This document shows positions 61,501-64,000 of a DNA stretch of 64,000 bases, piece by piece. This DNA comes from Vibrio fortis (GTDB taxonomy: Bacteria; Pseudomonadota; Gammaproteobacteria; Enterobacterales; Vibrionaceae), in NCBI RefSeq assembly GCF_024347475.1, contig NZ_AP025487.1, forward strand, positions 1,426,001 through 1,490,000, given 5' to 3'. Position 1 is the stretch's first letter. Every line of letters begins with the position of its first letter. A model generated the notes under the pieces. It was not told the origin of the DNA. It made no database searches and saw only the letters and a list, made by a program, of their open reading frames with translations. Both the position numbers and the translations under genes were made by a program.

Positions 61501-64000
61501 ACATTCACTATCGTTGCGGATGGATTTAGCTCAACTGATGGAACAGTTTCATTCGATCAAAATAGTGGAGAAATTTCATTCACACCAAATAGTAGTGTAT
61601 CGGGCACTGCCTCATTCACTTATACCATTGTAGATAGCACTGGTCTCACTAATACGGCAACGGTCACTACAATGGTTACACCAATCAGTAATGGATTGGT
61701 GGTATCTGCGGACTTAACCAGTGTGGGTGGGAATATTGCGGACTCAATCGTCTCAAGTATTGAATCTAACCTGGCCACGAAGCCTATAGATACAAGCGCC
61801 GACAATAGCGACAATCATCTTCAAAGTTCCAAAGGTGTAGCTTGGGTCGAAGCACTTGATGGGAATGACACAGTTATTTACGGTAGCGGCGACCACATGC
61901 AGGTAAGAGGTGGAGAGGGCGATGACGTCATTATCGGAAATGATGGTACATCTACTGTCGTAAATGAAGACCTACAAGGCGGCGATGGTAGCGACATTTT
62001 AGTTGGTGGTATTGGTTCATCATCAAGTATTAATTTGTTGGGTGATGATACTGGAGAAGCTGGTAATGATGTTCTTATTTCTCGCAGCCCAACAACGAAC
62101 ACAGCATACTATGGTGGTTCAGGTATTGATGTAGCATACCTTGTAGGTCAGAGTACCGACTATACCTTTAGTACAGTAGGATCTCCTGACTTCCGCTTAA
62201 CTCATACTGGAACGGGTAATGCAAAACATGACTTTTATAGCATCGAATCGTTGTATTTCTCTGACGGAAAGTTTGAAGTCCAAAATGGCAATTTAGTTAA
62301 AGTCGCTGAGGTTTATGAGCTAAATATCGATATCGATTTATACGATAATGACGGAAGTGAAGTTGTCAGCGAAGTGTCAGTTAGCAATGTACCTGATGGG
62401 GCAGTTCTTTCTATTGGTACCGATAATGGCGATGGTACTTGGAGTATTCCGGTTAATTCTCTAGACGCTGATGGGAAAGTAACGATCCAAGTTGAAAGTC
62501 TAGTTGGGTCCATGCCTAACCTTGTTGTTACAGCAGGCGCGCAGGAAATCGACAGCAATGGCGAACCGTTAGATTTGCCAAAATATGCACAGGATGAAAC
62601 AGGTAACATTCATAAACCTGAAACTAACCCTAATGGTGATAACACTATAACGGGGGGCAAAGGTGAGGATGTATTATTAGGAGATTCAGGCGGATTTGTA
62701 ACTAATGTTACCCCTGGTGTTAATTACAACATTGCTTTGGTTGTTGACGTCTCAGGAAGTATGGGATGGAACACGACAGATGGTGACGGAAATACAATAA
62801 CACGCATTGCTATGCTTCAAGATGCTCTGAAGCTATTAGCCGCAGATCTTGCGTCTCACGATGGGACGATCAATTTGAAATTAATCGGGTTTGAGTACGA
62901 TGTAGTCGTTGAATTTTCAGTCAATGATTTACAACCTAATAGTCAAGGGTATCTGGACTTAATTGACACCATAGATAACGAGTTAGACCCAGATGATGGT
63001 GGTACTGGTTACGATGATGCTTTAGCTTCTGCAAATGCGTGGTTTGATACTCAGACGGTCGATAGTAATACCGAAAATTTGACGTTTTTCTTAACAGATG
63101 GCCAACCAGCGAGTAGCACTATTGAAGAAGCGCTTACTGAGTTTGCTGAGCTGAGTACTAAGTCGAGCGTTATGGCTATAGGAATTGGTAACGATATTAA
63201 CGACTCAATCTTGAAGTTCTTTGACAATACTTCTTCTACTGGCCTCGCTGCAGTACCAGGTTTCGGGACTGAAACTAAGCTAATCGATGTTTCTAATCAT
63301 GGCTTTACAAATGTTAGTGATGATTACTATTCCTCTAGTGTATCTATCAGTGGTAATAAAGTTGTCCTATCTGACTACGATTGGTATTCAGATAGCGCGG
63401 TCGAATCAATTCGAACTCAAGAGTTTACCGTGGCCAAAGACAGTAGCTCTGTAAAGTTTGACGTTTACTTAAGTAAAAGTAATTTCACTTGGTACCTATA
63501 CAATAGTAACGGCACGCTAGTTGATAGTTCGACGCTGAGCAAGCATAACGGTAACACCTCTGTTCTAATCGATGGCATCGCTTCTGGTGACTACTACATG
63601 GTCTTCTCTCATGACGCATCACAGCAAAAAAAGAATACTTCCGCAGAGATTGAAGACATTTTTGTTGTAGAGCCGTTACTTGCCCCCGCAGGAGAAGTAC
63701 AACTGGTCGATACTCCTAGCGAGCTACAGGCTGTGCTTCAAGGAGGCGAAATGATTAAAGATATCGCCGAATTGGGATCGGATACAGTAACAGGTGGGCA
63801 AGGTGCGGATATTTTATTCGGTGATAGTATCAACACCGATAACCTCCCGTGGAATACTGCAGGTAACCCTGCTAAGCCTTCTGACTTAGATGATGGTGCG
63901 GGTTTGCCTGCGTTAGAGCAGTTCCTTGAGCTAAAAAATGGTACCACACCAAGTGAGTTGGAGGTCTATGAGTACATTAAATCTAATCACGAATTGTTTA
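28558..64000 (+). CDS. Giant LapA/FrhA-type RTX adhesin (5' part; continues beyond window)
   Basis: One open frame of 11,814 codons from ATG 28558 (AGGGG 6 bases upstream) to the window edge with no stop. Order of parts: retention module (~1-90) and TAAG motif at 92-95; acidic/Ser linker; three 100-residue cadherin/VCBS-like repeats (to residue 447); 44 identical 225-residue units (450-10349); a transition Ig-like domain; PA14 lectin-like domain (~10772-10931); cadherin-like domain; RTX-like GGxGxD text; vWFA domain with MIDAS DVSGSM (D11397, S11399, S11401) and TDGQP (D11514); more RTX text at the right edge. The family is exported C-terminus first by type I secretion and kept on the surface by the N-terminal plug until LapG cuts at TAAG. 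Function in adhesion and biofilm is inferred from the family. C-terminal RTX block and secretion signal lie outside the window. Confidence 0.93.
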   Translation, partial: MDMTILSLVGALGAGQRIVIGLDGKVRVLEAGEALQPGDLILESQNQSSQPNLSVKRFEDDVEVELDSDIENIFAALEEGADPTQLGDEFATAAGVTGSSLTNSGTIERDGEETIPETEFVTSGFESLGLSETQSLTLLDSFRAFASENSAPDIVSFNGSSVSDTLTVSTNEDTALSGQFEATDADGDAVTFSMGQAPQNGQLVIDEDGSWTYTPNADYNGSDSFTVIVSDGQGGTDTTTINVDVTPVNDTPTLVDENGDPLGESVSVTTDEDTAVSGSLSASDDDNDSLSFSKGSDPSNGSVTVDENGNWTYTPNDNYNGSDSFTVIVSDGQGGTDTLTVNVGVTPVNDTPTLVDSNGDPLGDSVAVTTDEDTPVSGSLSASDGDNDSLSFSKGSDPSNGSVTVDEQGNWTYTPNDNYNGSDSFTVIVSDGQGGTDTLTVNVGVTPMVDTVTAHLTASETVAEGGEITYTVTLRDADNNPVDAKEAVTVTVTLPDGTTTDVVIGADSSSNSVEFTVENDIYDIDSVSGSITDISGGASFEKLEYNGDAQSTGVTDTDSIDTVTVDLSADVSSIAEGVDGDNQPNQITYTATLSGGEAKNDIKVTLANGEEITIKAGETSGSVSVAVQGDDVYRDGETIENSIKEVSEEAGNPQLESLVKADNTDVSVTVEDTIDTVTAHLTASETVAEGGEITYTVTLRDADNNPVDAKEAVTVTVTLPDGTTTDVVIGADSSSNSVEFTVENDIYDIDSVSGSITDISGGASFEKLEYNGDAQSTGVTDTDSIDTVTVDLSADVSSIAEGVDGDNQPNQITYTATLSGGEAKNDIKVTLANGEEITIKAGETSGSVSVAVQGDDVYRDGETIENSIKEVSEEAGNPQLESLVKADNTDVSVTVEDTIDTVTAHLTASETVAEGGEITYTVTLRDADNNPVDAKEAVTVTVTLPDGTTTDVVIGADSSSNSVEFTVENDIYDIDSVSGSITDISGGASFEKLEYNGDAQSTGVTDTDSIDTVTVDLSADVSSIAEGVDGDNQPNQITYTATLSGGEAKNDIKVTLANGEEITIKAGETSGSVSVAVQGDDVYRDGETIENSIKEVSEEAGNPQLESLVKADNTDVSVTVEDTIDTVTAHLTASETVAEGGEITYTVTLRDADNNPVDAKEAVTVTVTLPDGTTTDVVIGADSSSNSVEFTVENDIYDIDSVSGSITDISGGASFEKLEYNGDAQSTGVTDTDSIDTVTVDLSADVSSIAEGVDGDNQPNQITYTATLSGGEAKNDIKVTLANGEEITIKAGETSGSVSVAVQGDDVYRDGETIENSIKEVSEEAGNPQLESLVKADNTDVSVTVEDTIDTVTAHLTASETVAEGGEITYTVTLRDADNNPVDAKEAVTVTVTLPDGTTTDVVIGADSSSNSVEFTVENDIYDIDSVSGSITDISGGASFEKLEYNGDAQSTGVTDTDSIDTVTVDLSADVSSIAEGVDGDNQPNQITYTATLSGGEAKNDIKVTLANGEEITIKAGETSGSVSVAVQGDDVYRDGETIENSIKEVSEEAGNPQLESLVKADNTDVSVTVEDTIDTVTAHLTASETVAEGGEITYTVTLRDADNNPVDAKEAVTVTVTLPDGTTTDVVIGADSSSNSVEFTVENDIYDIDSVSGSITDISGGASFEKLEYNGDAQSTGVTDTDSIDTVTVDLSADVSSIAEGVDGDNQPNQITYTATLSGGEAKNDIKVTLANGEEITIKAGETSGSVSVAVQGDDVYRDGETIENSIKEVSEEAGNPQLESLVKADNTDVSVTVEDTIDTVTAHLTASETVAEGGEITYTVTLRDADNNPVDAKEAVTVTVTLPDGTTTDVVIGADSSSNSVEFTVENDIYDIDSVSGSITDISGGASFEKLEYNGDAQSTGVTDTDSIDTVTVDLSADVSSIAEGVDGDNQPNQITYTATLSGGEAKNDIKVTLANGEEITIKAGETSGSVSVAVQGDDVYRDGETIENSIKEVSEEAGNPQLESLVKADNTDVSVTVEDTIDTVTAHLTASETVAEGGEITYTVTLRDADNNPVDAKEAVTVTVTLPDGTTTDVVIGADSSSNSVEFTVENDIYDIDSVSGSITDISGGASFEKLEYNGDAQSTGVTDTDSIDTVTVDLSADVSSIAEGVDGDNQPNQITYTATLSGGEAKNDIKVTLANGEEITIKAGETSGSVSVAVQGDDVYRDGETIENSIKEVSEEAGNPQLESLVKADNTDVSVTVEDTIDTVTAHLTASETVAEGGEITYTVTLRDADNNPVDAKEAVTVTVTLPDGTTTDVVIGADSSSNSVEFTVENDIYDIDSVSGSITDISGGASFEKLEYNGDAQSTGVTDTDSIDTVTVDLSADVSSIAEGVDGDNQPNQITYTATLSGGEAKNDIKVTLANGEEITIKAGETSGSVSVAVQGDDVYRDGETIENSIKEVSEEAGNPQLESLVKADNTDVSVTVEDTIDTVTAHLTASETVAEGGEITYTVTLRDADNNPVDAKEAVTVTVTLPDGTTTDVVIGADSSSNSVEFTVENDIYDIDSVSGSITDISGGASFEKLEYNGDAQSTGVTDTDSIDTVTVDLSADVSSIAEGVDGDNQPNQITYTATLSGGEAKNDIKVTLANGEEITIKAGETSGSVSVAVQGDDVYRDGETIENSIKEVSEEAGNPQLESLVKADNTDVSVTVEDTIDTVTAHLTASETVAEGGEITYTVTLRDADNNPVDAKEAVTVTVTLPDGTTTDVVIGADSSSNSVEFTVENDIYDIDSVSGSITDISGGASFEKLEYNGDAQSTGVTDTDSIDTVTVDLSADVSSIAEGVDGDNQPNQITYTATLSGGEAKNDIKVTLANGEEITIKAGETSGSVSVAVQGDDVYRDGETIENSIKEVSEEAGNPQLESLVKADNTDVSVTVEDTIDTVTAHLTASETVAEGGEITYTVTLRDADNNPVDAKEAVTVTVTLPDGTTTDVVIGADSSSNSVEFTVENDIYDIDSVSGSITDISGGASFEKLEYNGDAQSTGVTDTDSIDTVTVDLSADVSSIAEGVDGDNQPNQITYTATLSGGEAKNDIKVTLANGEEITIKAGETSGSVSVAVQGDDVYRDGETIENSIKEVSEEAGNPQLESLVKADNTDVSVTVEDTIDTVTAHLTASETVAEGGEITYTVTLRDADNNPVDAKEAVTVTVTLPDGTTTDVVIGADSSSNSVEFTVENDIYDIDSVSGSITDISGGASFEKLEYNGDAQSTGVTDTDSIDTVTVDLSADVSSIAEGVDGDNQPNQITYTATLSGGEAKNDIKVTLANGEEITIKAGETSGSVSVAVQGDDVYRDGETIENSIKEVSEEAGNPQLESLVKADNTDVSVTVEDTIDTVTAHLTASETVAEGGEITYTVTLRDADNNPVDAKEAVTVTVTLPDGTTTDVVIGADSSSNSVEFTVENDIYDIDSVSGSITDISGGASFEKLEYNGDAQSTGVTDTDSIDTVTVDLSADVSSIAEGVDGDNQPNQITYTATLSGGEAKNDIKVTLANGEEITIKAGETSGSVSVAVQGDDVYRDGETIENSIKEVSEEAGNPQLESLVKADNTDVSVTVEDTIDTVTAHLTASETVAEGGEITYTVTLRDADNNPVDAKEAVTVTVTLPDGTTTDVVIGADSSSNSVEFTVENDIYDIDSVSGSITDISGGASFEKLEYNGDAQSTGVTDTDSIDTVTVDLSADVSSIAEGVDGDNQPNQITYTATLSGGEAKNDIKVTLANGEEITIKAGETSGSVSVAVQGDDVYRDGETIENSIKEVSEEAGNPQLESLVKADNTDVSVTVEDTIDTVTAHLTASETVAEGGEITYTVTLRDADNNPVDAKEAVTVTVTLPDGTTTDVVIGADSSSNSVEFTVENDIYDIDSVSGSITDISGGASFEKLEYNGDAQSTGVTDTDSIDTVTVDLSADVSSIAEGVDGDNQPNQITYTATLSGGEAKNDIKVTLANGEEITIKAGETSGSVSVAVQGDDVYRDGETIENSIKEVSEEAGNPQLESLVKADNTDVSVTVEDTIDTVTAHLTASETVAEGGEITYTVTLRDADNNPVDAKEAVTVTVTLPDGTTTDVVIGADSSSNSVEFTVENDIYDIDSVSGSITDISGGASFEKLEYNGDAQSTGVTDTDSIDTVTVDLSADVSSIAEGVDGDNQPNQITYTATLSGGEAKNDIKVTLANGEEITIKAGETSGSVSVAVQGDDVYRDGETIENSIKEVSEEAGNPQLESLVKADNTDVSVTVEDTIDTVTAHLTASETVAEGGEITYTVTLRDADNNPVDAKEAVTVTVTLPDGTTTDVVIGADSSSNSVEFTVENDIYDIDSVSGSITDISGGASFEKLEYNGDAQSTGVTDTDSIDTVTVDLSADVSSIAEGVDGDNQPNQITYTATLSGGEAKNDIKVTLANGEEITIKAGETSGSVSVAVQGDDVYRDGETIENSIKEVSEEAGNPQLESLVKADNTDVSVTVEDTIDTVTAHLTASETVAEGGEITYTVTLRDADNNPVDAKEAVTVTVTLPDGTTTDVVIGADSSSNSVEFTVENDIYDIDSVSGSITDISGGASFEKLEYNGDAQSTGVTDTDSIDTVTVDLSADVSSIAEGVDGDNQPNQITYTATLSGGEAKNDIKVTLANGEEITIKAGETSGSVSVAVQGDDVYRDGETIENSIKEVSEEAGNPQLESLVKADNTDVSVTVEDTIDTVTAHLTASETVAEGGEITYTVTLRDADNNPVDAKEAVTVTVTLPDGTTTDVVIGADSSSNSVEFTVENDIYDIDSVSGSITDISGGASFEKLEYNGDAQSTGVTDTDSIDTVTVDLSADVSSIAEGVDGDNQPNQITYTATLSGGEAKNDIKVTLANGEEITIKAGETSGSVSVAVQGDDVYRDGETIENSIKEVSEEAGNPQLESLVKADNTDVSVTVEDTIDTVTAHLTASETVAEGGEITYTVTLRDADNNPVDAKEAVTVTVTLPDGTTTDVVIGADSSSNSVEFTVENDIYDIDSVSGSITDISGGASFEKLEYNGDAQSTGVTDTDSIDTVTVDLSADVSSIAEGVDGDNQPNQITYTATLSGGEAKNDIKVTLANGEEITIKAGETSGSVSVAVQGDDVYRDGETIENSIKEVSEEAGNPQLESLVKADNTDVSVTVEDTIDTVTAHLTASETVAEGGEITYTVTLRDADNNPVDAKEAVTVTVTLPDGTTTDVVIGADSSSNSVEFTVENDIYDIDSVSGSITDISGGASFEKLEYNGDAQSTGVTDTDSIDTVTVDLSADVSSIAEGVDGDNQPNQITYTATLSGGEAKNDIKVTLANGEEITIKAGETSGSVSVAVQGDDVYRDGETIENSIKEVSEEAGNPQLESLVKADNTDVSVTVEDTIDTVTAHLTASETVAEGGEITYTVTLRDADNNPVDAKEAVTVTVTLPDGTTTDVVIGADSSSNSVEFTVENDIYDIDSVSGSITDISGGASFEKLEYNGDAQSTGVTDTDSIDTVTVDLSADVSSIAEGVDGDNQPNQITYTATLSGGEAKNDIKVTLANGEEITIKAGETSGSVSVAVQGDDVYRDGETIENSIKEVSEEAGNPQLESLVKADNTDVSVTVEDTIDTVTAHLTASETVAEGGEITYTVTLRDADNNPVDAKEAVTVTVTLPDGTTTDVVIGADSSSNSVEFTVENDIYDIDSVSGSITDISGGASFEKLEYNGDAQSTGVTDTDSIDTVTVDLSADVSSIAEGVDGDNQPNQITYTATLSGGEAKNDIKVTLANGEEITIKAGETSGSVSVAVQGDDVYRDGETIENSIKEVSEEAGNPQLESLVKADNTDVSVTVEDTIDTVTAHLTASETVAEGGEITYTVTLRDADNNPVDAKEAVTVTVTLPDGTTTDVVIGADSSSNSVEFTVENDIYDIDSVSGSITDISGGASFEKLEYNGDAQSTGVTDTDSIDTVTVDLSADVSSIAEGVDGDNQPNQITYTATLSGGEAKNDIKVTLANGEEITIKAGETSGSVSVAVQGDDVYRDGETIENSIKEVSEEAGNPQLESLVKADNTDVSVTVEDTIDTVTAHLTASETVAEGGEITYTVTLRDADNNPVDAKEAVTVTVTLPDGTTTDVVIGADSSSNSVEFTVENDIYDIDSVSGSITDISGGASFEKLEYNGDAQSTGVTDTDSIDTVTVDLSADVSSIAEGVDGDNQPNQITYTATLSGGEAKNDIKVTLANGEEITIKAGETSGSVSVAVQGDDVYRDGETIENSIKEVSEEAGNPQLESLVKADNTDVSVTVEDTIDTVTAHLTASETVAEGGEITYTVTLRDADNNPVDAKEAVTVTVTLPDGTTTDVVIGADSSSNSVEFTVENDIYDIDSVSGSITDISGGASFEKLEYNGDAQSTGVTDTDSIDTVTVDLSADVSSIAEGVDGDNQPNQITYTATLSGGEAKNDIKVTLANGEEITIKAGETSGSVSVAVQGDDVYRDGETIENSIKEVSEEAGNPQLESLVKADNTDVSVTVEDTIDTVTAHLTASETVAEGGEITYTVTLRDADNNPVDAKEAVTVTVTLPDGTTTDVVIGADSSSNSVEFTVENDIYDIDSVSGSITDISGGASFEKLEYNGDAQSTGVTDTDSIDTVTVDLSADVSSIAEGVDGDNQPNQITYTATLSGGEAKNDIKVTLANGEEITIKAGETSGSVSVAVQGDDVYRDGETIENSIKEVSEEAGNPQLESLVKADNTDVSVTVEDTIDTVTAHLTASETVAEGGEITYTVTLRDADNNPVDAKEAVTVTVTLPDGTTTDVVIGADSSSNSVEFTVENDIYDIDSVSGSITDISGGASFEKLEYNGDAQSTGVTDTDSIDTVTVDLSADVSSIAEGVDGDNQPNQITYTATLSGGEAKNDIKVTLANGEEITIKAGETSGSVSVAVQGDDVYRDGETIENSIKEVSEEAGNPQLESLVKADNTDVSVTVEDTIDTVTAHLTASETVAEGGEITYTVTLRDADNNPVDAKEAVTVTVTLPDGTTTDVVIGADSSSNSVEFTVENDIYDIDSVSGSITDISGGASFEKLEYNGDAQSTGVTDTDSIDTVTVDLSADVSSIAEGVDGDNQPNQITYTATLSGGEAKNDIKVTLANGEEITIKAGETSGSVSVAVQGDDVYRDGETIENSIKEVSEEAGNPQLESLVKADNTDVSVTVEDTIDTVTAHLTASETVAEGGEITYTVTLRDADNNPVDAKEAVTVTVTLPDGTTTDVVIGADSSSNSVEFTVENDIYDIDSVSGSITDISGGASFEKLEYNGDAQSTGVTDTDSIDTVTVDLSADVSSIAEGVDGDNQPNQITYTATLSGGEAKNDIKVTLANGEEITIKAGETSGSVSVAVQGDDVYRDGETIENSIKEVSEEAGNPQLESLVKADNTDVSVTVEDTIDTVTAHLTASETVAEGGEITYTVTLRDADNNPVDAKEAVTVTVTLPDGTTTDVVIGADSSSNSVEFTVENDIYDIDSVSGSITDISGGASFEKLEYNGDAQSTGVTDTDSIDTVTVDLSADVSSIAEGVDGDNQPNQITYTATLSGGEAKNDIKVTLANGEEITIKAGETSGSVSVAVQGDDVYRDGETIENSIKEVSEEAGNPQLESLVKADNTDVSVTVEDTIDTVTAHLTASETVAEGGEITYTVTLRDADNNPVDAKEAVTVTVTLPDGTTTDVVIGADSSSNSVEFTVENDIYDIDSVSGSITDISGGASFEKLEYNGDAQSTGVTDTDSIDTVTVDLSADVSSIAEGVDGDNQPNQITYTATLSGGEAKNDIKVTLANGEEITIKAGETSGSVSVAVQGDDVYRDGETIENSIKEVSEEAGNPQLESLVKADNTDVSVTVEDTIDTVTAHLTASETVAEGGEITYTVTLRDADNNPVDAKEAVTVTVTLPDGTTTDVVIGADSSSNSVEFTVENDIYDIDSVSGSITDISGGASFEKLEYNGDAQSTGVTDTDSIDTVTVDLSADVSSIAEGVDGDNQPNQITYTATLSGGEAKNDIKVTLANGEEITIKAGETSGSVSVAVQGDDVYRDGETIENSIKEVSEEAGNPQLESLVKADNTDVSVTVEDTIDTVTAHLTASETVAEGGEITYTVTLRDADNNPVDAKEAVTVTVTLPDGTTTDVVIGADSSSNSVEFTVENDIYDIDSVSGSITDISGGASFEKLEYNGDAQSTGVTDTDSIDTVTVDLSADVSSIAEGVDGDNQPNQITYTATLSGGEAKNDIKVTLANGEEITIKAGETSGSVSVAVQGDDVYRDGETIENSIKEVSEEAGNPQLESLVKADNTDVSVTVEDTIDTVTAHLTASETVAEGGEITYTVTLRDADNNPVDAKEAVTVTVTLPDGTTTDVVIGADSSSNSVEFTVENDIYDIDSVSGSITDISGGASFEKLEYNGDAQSTGVTDTDSIDTVTVDLSADVSSIAEGVDGDNQPNQITYTATLSGGEAKNDIKVTLANGEEITIKAGETSGSVSVAVQGDDVYRDGETIENSIKEVSEEAGNPQLESLVKADNTDVSVTVEDTIDTVTAHLTASETVAEGGEITYTVTLRDADNNPVDAKEAVTVTVTLPDGTTTDVVIGADSSSNSVEFTVENDIYDIDSVSGSITDISGGASFEKLEYNGDAQSTGVTDTDSIDTVTVDLSADVSSIAEGVDGDNQPNQITYTATLSGGEAKNDIKVTLANGEEITIKAGETSGSVSVAVQGDDVYRDGETIENSIKEVSEEAGNPQLESLVKADNTDVSVTVEDTIDTVTAHLTASETVAEGGEITYTVTLRDADNNPVDAKEAVTVTVTLPDGTTTDVVIGADSSSNSVEFTVENDIYDIDSVSGSITDISGGASFEKLEYNGDAQSTGVTDTDSIDTVTVDLSADVSSIAEGVDGDNQPNQITYTATLSGGEAKNDIKVTLANGEEITIKAGETSGSVSVAVQGDDVYRDGETIENSIKEVSEEAGNPQLESLVKADNTDVSVTVEDTIDTVTAHLTASETVAEGGEITYTVTLRDADNNPVDAKEAVTVTVTLPDGTTTDVVIGADSSSNSVEFTVENDIYDIDSVSGSITDISGGASFEKLEYNGDAQSTGVTDTDSIDTVTVDLSADVSSIAEGVDGDNQPNQITYTATLSGGEAKNDIKVTLANGEEITIKAGETSGSVSVAVQGDDVYRDGETIENSIKEVSEEAGNPQLESLVKADNTDVSVTVEDTIDTVTAHLTASETVAEGGEITYTVTLRDADNNPVDAKEAVTVTVTLPDGTTTDVVIGADSSSNSVEFTVENDIYDIDSVSGSITDISGGASFEKLEYNGDAQSTGVTDTDSIDTVTVDLSADVSSIAEGVDGDNQPNQITYTATLSGGEAKNDIKVTLANGEEITIKAGETSGSVSVAVQGDDVYRDGETIENSIKEVSEEAGNPQLESLVKADNTDVSVTVEDTIDTVTAHLTASETVAEGGEITYTVTLRDADNNPVDAKEAVTVTVTLPDGTTTDVVIGADSSSNSVEFTVENDIYDIDSVSGSITDISGGASFEKLEYNGDAQSTGVTDTDSIDTVTVDLSADVSSIAEGVDGDNQPNQITYTATLSGGEAKNDIKVTLANGEEITIKAGETSGSVSVAVQGDDVYRDGETIENSIKEVSEEAGNPQLESLVKADNTDVSVTVEDTIDTVTAHLTASETVAEGGEITYTVTLRDADNNPVDAKEAVTVTVTLPDGTTTDVVIGADSSSNSVEFTVENDIYDIDSVSGSITDISGGASFEKLEYNGDAQSTGVTDTDSIDTVTVDLSADVSSIAEGVDGDNQPNQITYTATLSGGEAKNDIKVTLANGEEITIKAGETSGSVSVAVQGDDVYRDGETIENSIKEVSEEAGNPQLESLVKADNTDVSVTVEDTIDTVTAHLTASETVAEGGEITYTVTLRDADNNPVDAKEAVTVTVTLPDGTTTDVVIGADSSSNSVEFTVENDIYDIDSVSGSITDISGGASFEKLEYNGDAQSTGVTDTDSIDTVTVDLSADVSSIAEGVDGDNQPNQITYTATLSGGEAKNDIKVTLANGEEITIKAGETSGSVSVAVQGDDVYRDGETIENSIKEVSEEAGNPQLESLVKADNTDVSVTVEDTIDTVTAHLTASETVAEGGEITYTVTLRDADNNPVDAKEAVTVTVTLPDGTTTDVVIGADSSSNSVEFTVENDIYDIDSVSGSITDISGGASFEKLEYNGDAQSTGVTDTDSIDTVTVDLSADVSSIAEGVDGDNQPNQITYTATLSGGEAKNDIKVTLANGEEITIKAGETSGSVSVAVQGDDVYRDGETIENSIKEVSEEAGNPQLESLVKADNTDVSVTVEDTIDTVTLTLNDVTVNEGIGQASISATLNHTPETEIVVTLDNGATITFGTDYVAGDEVTSTPFSVTGDSVLNVHTFTGGNFEVLDVSDKAQVMFNDKPTAIDFSVTLDNQDEAFFTFDGGQSGSEDNVSDQEDDIAGTPVQIVMLEEPLFGTIYDVSSGTEVPVSSDTPISSDAQLKYVEDINAVDNLDFVASDFSSEVSAGASSVDFLDGNVSISAGTYTGNAPTPGNVGSTATYLSYVSGSNKDGFGVSNSPSSNSELDVTNKEFISIDYSSSGAVITEANIEFGSVYSHYNKGDDAEGEINIVALDAEGNVVAQFNYDADEDNGDFPLVIDSNGVASVNVNVPDGFTELRVYTTQDGSDTPTTNSNITLKGVDVVSAELSEEIDYQSVDSSGLVSDEIAQLTIVLNDTDLAPVAQNDTVSVFGGLSGYYYSSNDSVNGNIDSVQDALDVIASKDADLTFDAKDINYTLDENNSGLSSQSQFEDFLNSDAGSVEGTVGAHTDGVVQMSGSVYLAAGDYAFKVTADDGYTILIDGVAVATVDQNQSSTTTLHDAFTIGSDGYHSIEIVYWDQGGAANLDINLGTVDSNGNYNNGEHDLNDFPLIGDVLSVREGESLTMDSSLLLANDYDPNTGDTFTIVADGFSSTDGTVSFDQNSGEISFTPNSSVSGTASFTYTIVDSTGLTNTATVTTMVTPISNGLVVSADLTSVGGNIADSIVSSIESNLATKPIDTSADNSDNHLQSSKGVAWVEALDGNDTVIYGSGDHMQVRGGEGDDVIIGNDGTSTVVNEDLQGGDGSDILVGGIGSSSSINLLGDDTGEAGNDVLISRSPTTNTAYYGGSGIDVAYLVGQSTDYTFSTVGSPDFRLTHTGTGNAKHDFYSIESLYFSDGKFEVQNGNLVKVAEVYELNIDIDLYDNDGSEVVSEVSVSNVPDGAVLSIGTDNGDGTWSIPVNSLDADGKVTIQVESLVGSMPNLVVTAGAQEIDSNGEPLDLPKYAQDETGNIHKPETNPNGDNTITGGKGEDVLLGDSGGFVTNVTPGVNYNIALVVDVSGSMGWNTTDGDGNTITRIAMLQDALKLLAADLASHDGTINLKLIGFEYDVVVEFSVNDLQPNSQGYLDLIDTIDNELDPDDGGTGYDDALASANAWFDTQTVDSNTENLTFFLTDGQPASSTIEEALTEFAELSTKSSVMAIGIGNDINDSILKFFDNTSSTGLAAVPGFGTETKLIDVSNHGFTNVSDDYYSSSVSISGNKVVLSDYDWYSDSAVESIRTQEFTVAKDSSSVKFDVYLSKSNFTWYLYNSNGTLVDSSTLSKHNGNTSVLIDGIASGDYYMVFSHDASQQKKNTSAEIEDIFVVEPLLAPAGEVQLVDTPSELQAVLQGGEMIKDIAELGSDTVTGGQGADILFGDSINTDNLPWNTAGNPAKPSDLDDGAGLPALEQFLELKNGTTPSELEVYEYIKSNHELF
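28831..28842 (+). other. Putative LapG cleavage motif TAAG (residues 92-95) in the adhesin retention module
   Basis: The codons ACT GCA GCC GGC encode T92-A93-A94-G95, within EFATAAGVTGSS, after ~90 residues resembling the LapA retention module (GQRIVIGLDGKVRVLEAGEAL then LQPGDLI). In LapA-type adhesins the LapG protease cuts between the two alanines of TAAG at about this distance from the N-terminus. Confidence 0.8.
29008..29898 (+). repeat. Three cadherin/VCBS-like repeats of ~100 residues
   Basis: Each repeat carries NEDT/DEDT, SGSLSASD, NWTYTPNDNYNGSDSF and SDGQGGTDT, as in VCBS/tandem cadherin-like repeats. Units 2 and 3 begin at 29299 and 29599, exactly 300 bp apart. They are similar but clearly not identical in DNA, unlike the array that follows. 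DxD/DxN-rich loops suggest calcium binding at domain junctions. Confidence 0.85.
29905..59604 (+). repeat. 44 tandem, in-frame copies of a 675-bp unit (225 residues each) inside the adhesin
   Basis: The unit begins GATACGGTGACGGCGCAC at 29905, and the same phase recurs at 30580 and then every 675 bp. The 44th copy starts at 58930 and ends at 59604, giving 44 x 675 = 29,700 bp exactly. I noticed no base difference between copies by eye. Each unit holds two related Ig-like beta-sandwich subdomains: A (111 residues, DTVTAHLTASETVAEGG...) and B (114 residues, DTVTVDLSADVSSIAEG...). That makes 88 domains. The unit is visibly richer in G+C (about 55-58% in lines counted) and in ACG/GTG/GCG codons than the flanking parts of the same gene. 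It ends with a 12-bp fragment of a further copy (59605-59616) before diverging. Confidence 0.95.
60871..61350 (+). other. PA14 domain region of the adhesin
   Basis: The stretch from GGLSGYYYSSND through VYLAAGDYAFKVTADDGYTI and LIDGVAVATVDQ to YHSIEIVYWDQGGAANLDI matches the PA14 pattern, with the DD and W-D-Q-G positions expected of the calcium-dependent sugar-binding type found in FrhA and the Marinomonas ice-binding adhesin. Glycan binding is inferred. Confidence 0.8.
61855..62094 (+). other. RTX-like calcium-binding repeat block 1 of the adhesin
   Basis: Degenerate GGxGxDxUx nonapeptides are visible: DGNDTVIYGSGD, RGGEGDDVIIGND, GGDGSDILVGG and GEAGNDVLIS. Such repeats bind calcium and fold after secretion. 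Another short instance, GGKGEDVLLGDSGG, lies at about 62656-62697, and one more, GGQGADILFGDS, at about 63793-63828. Confidence 0.7.
62719..63310 (+). other. von Willebrand factor A domain of the adhesin with intact MIDAS
   Basis: YNIALVVDVSGSMGWN carries the DxSxS metal-ion-dependent adhesion site (D11397, S11399, S11401). GGTGYDDALASAN supplies the expected threonine region, and LTFFLTDGQPAS the TDG motif with D11514. AVMAIGIGND-type text closes the fold. A metal-dependent protein ligand site is likely. Confidence 0.85.
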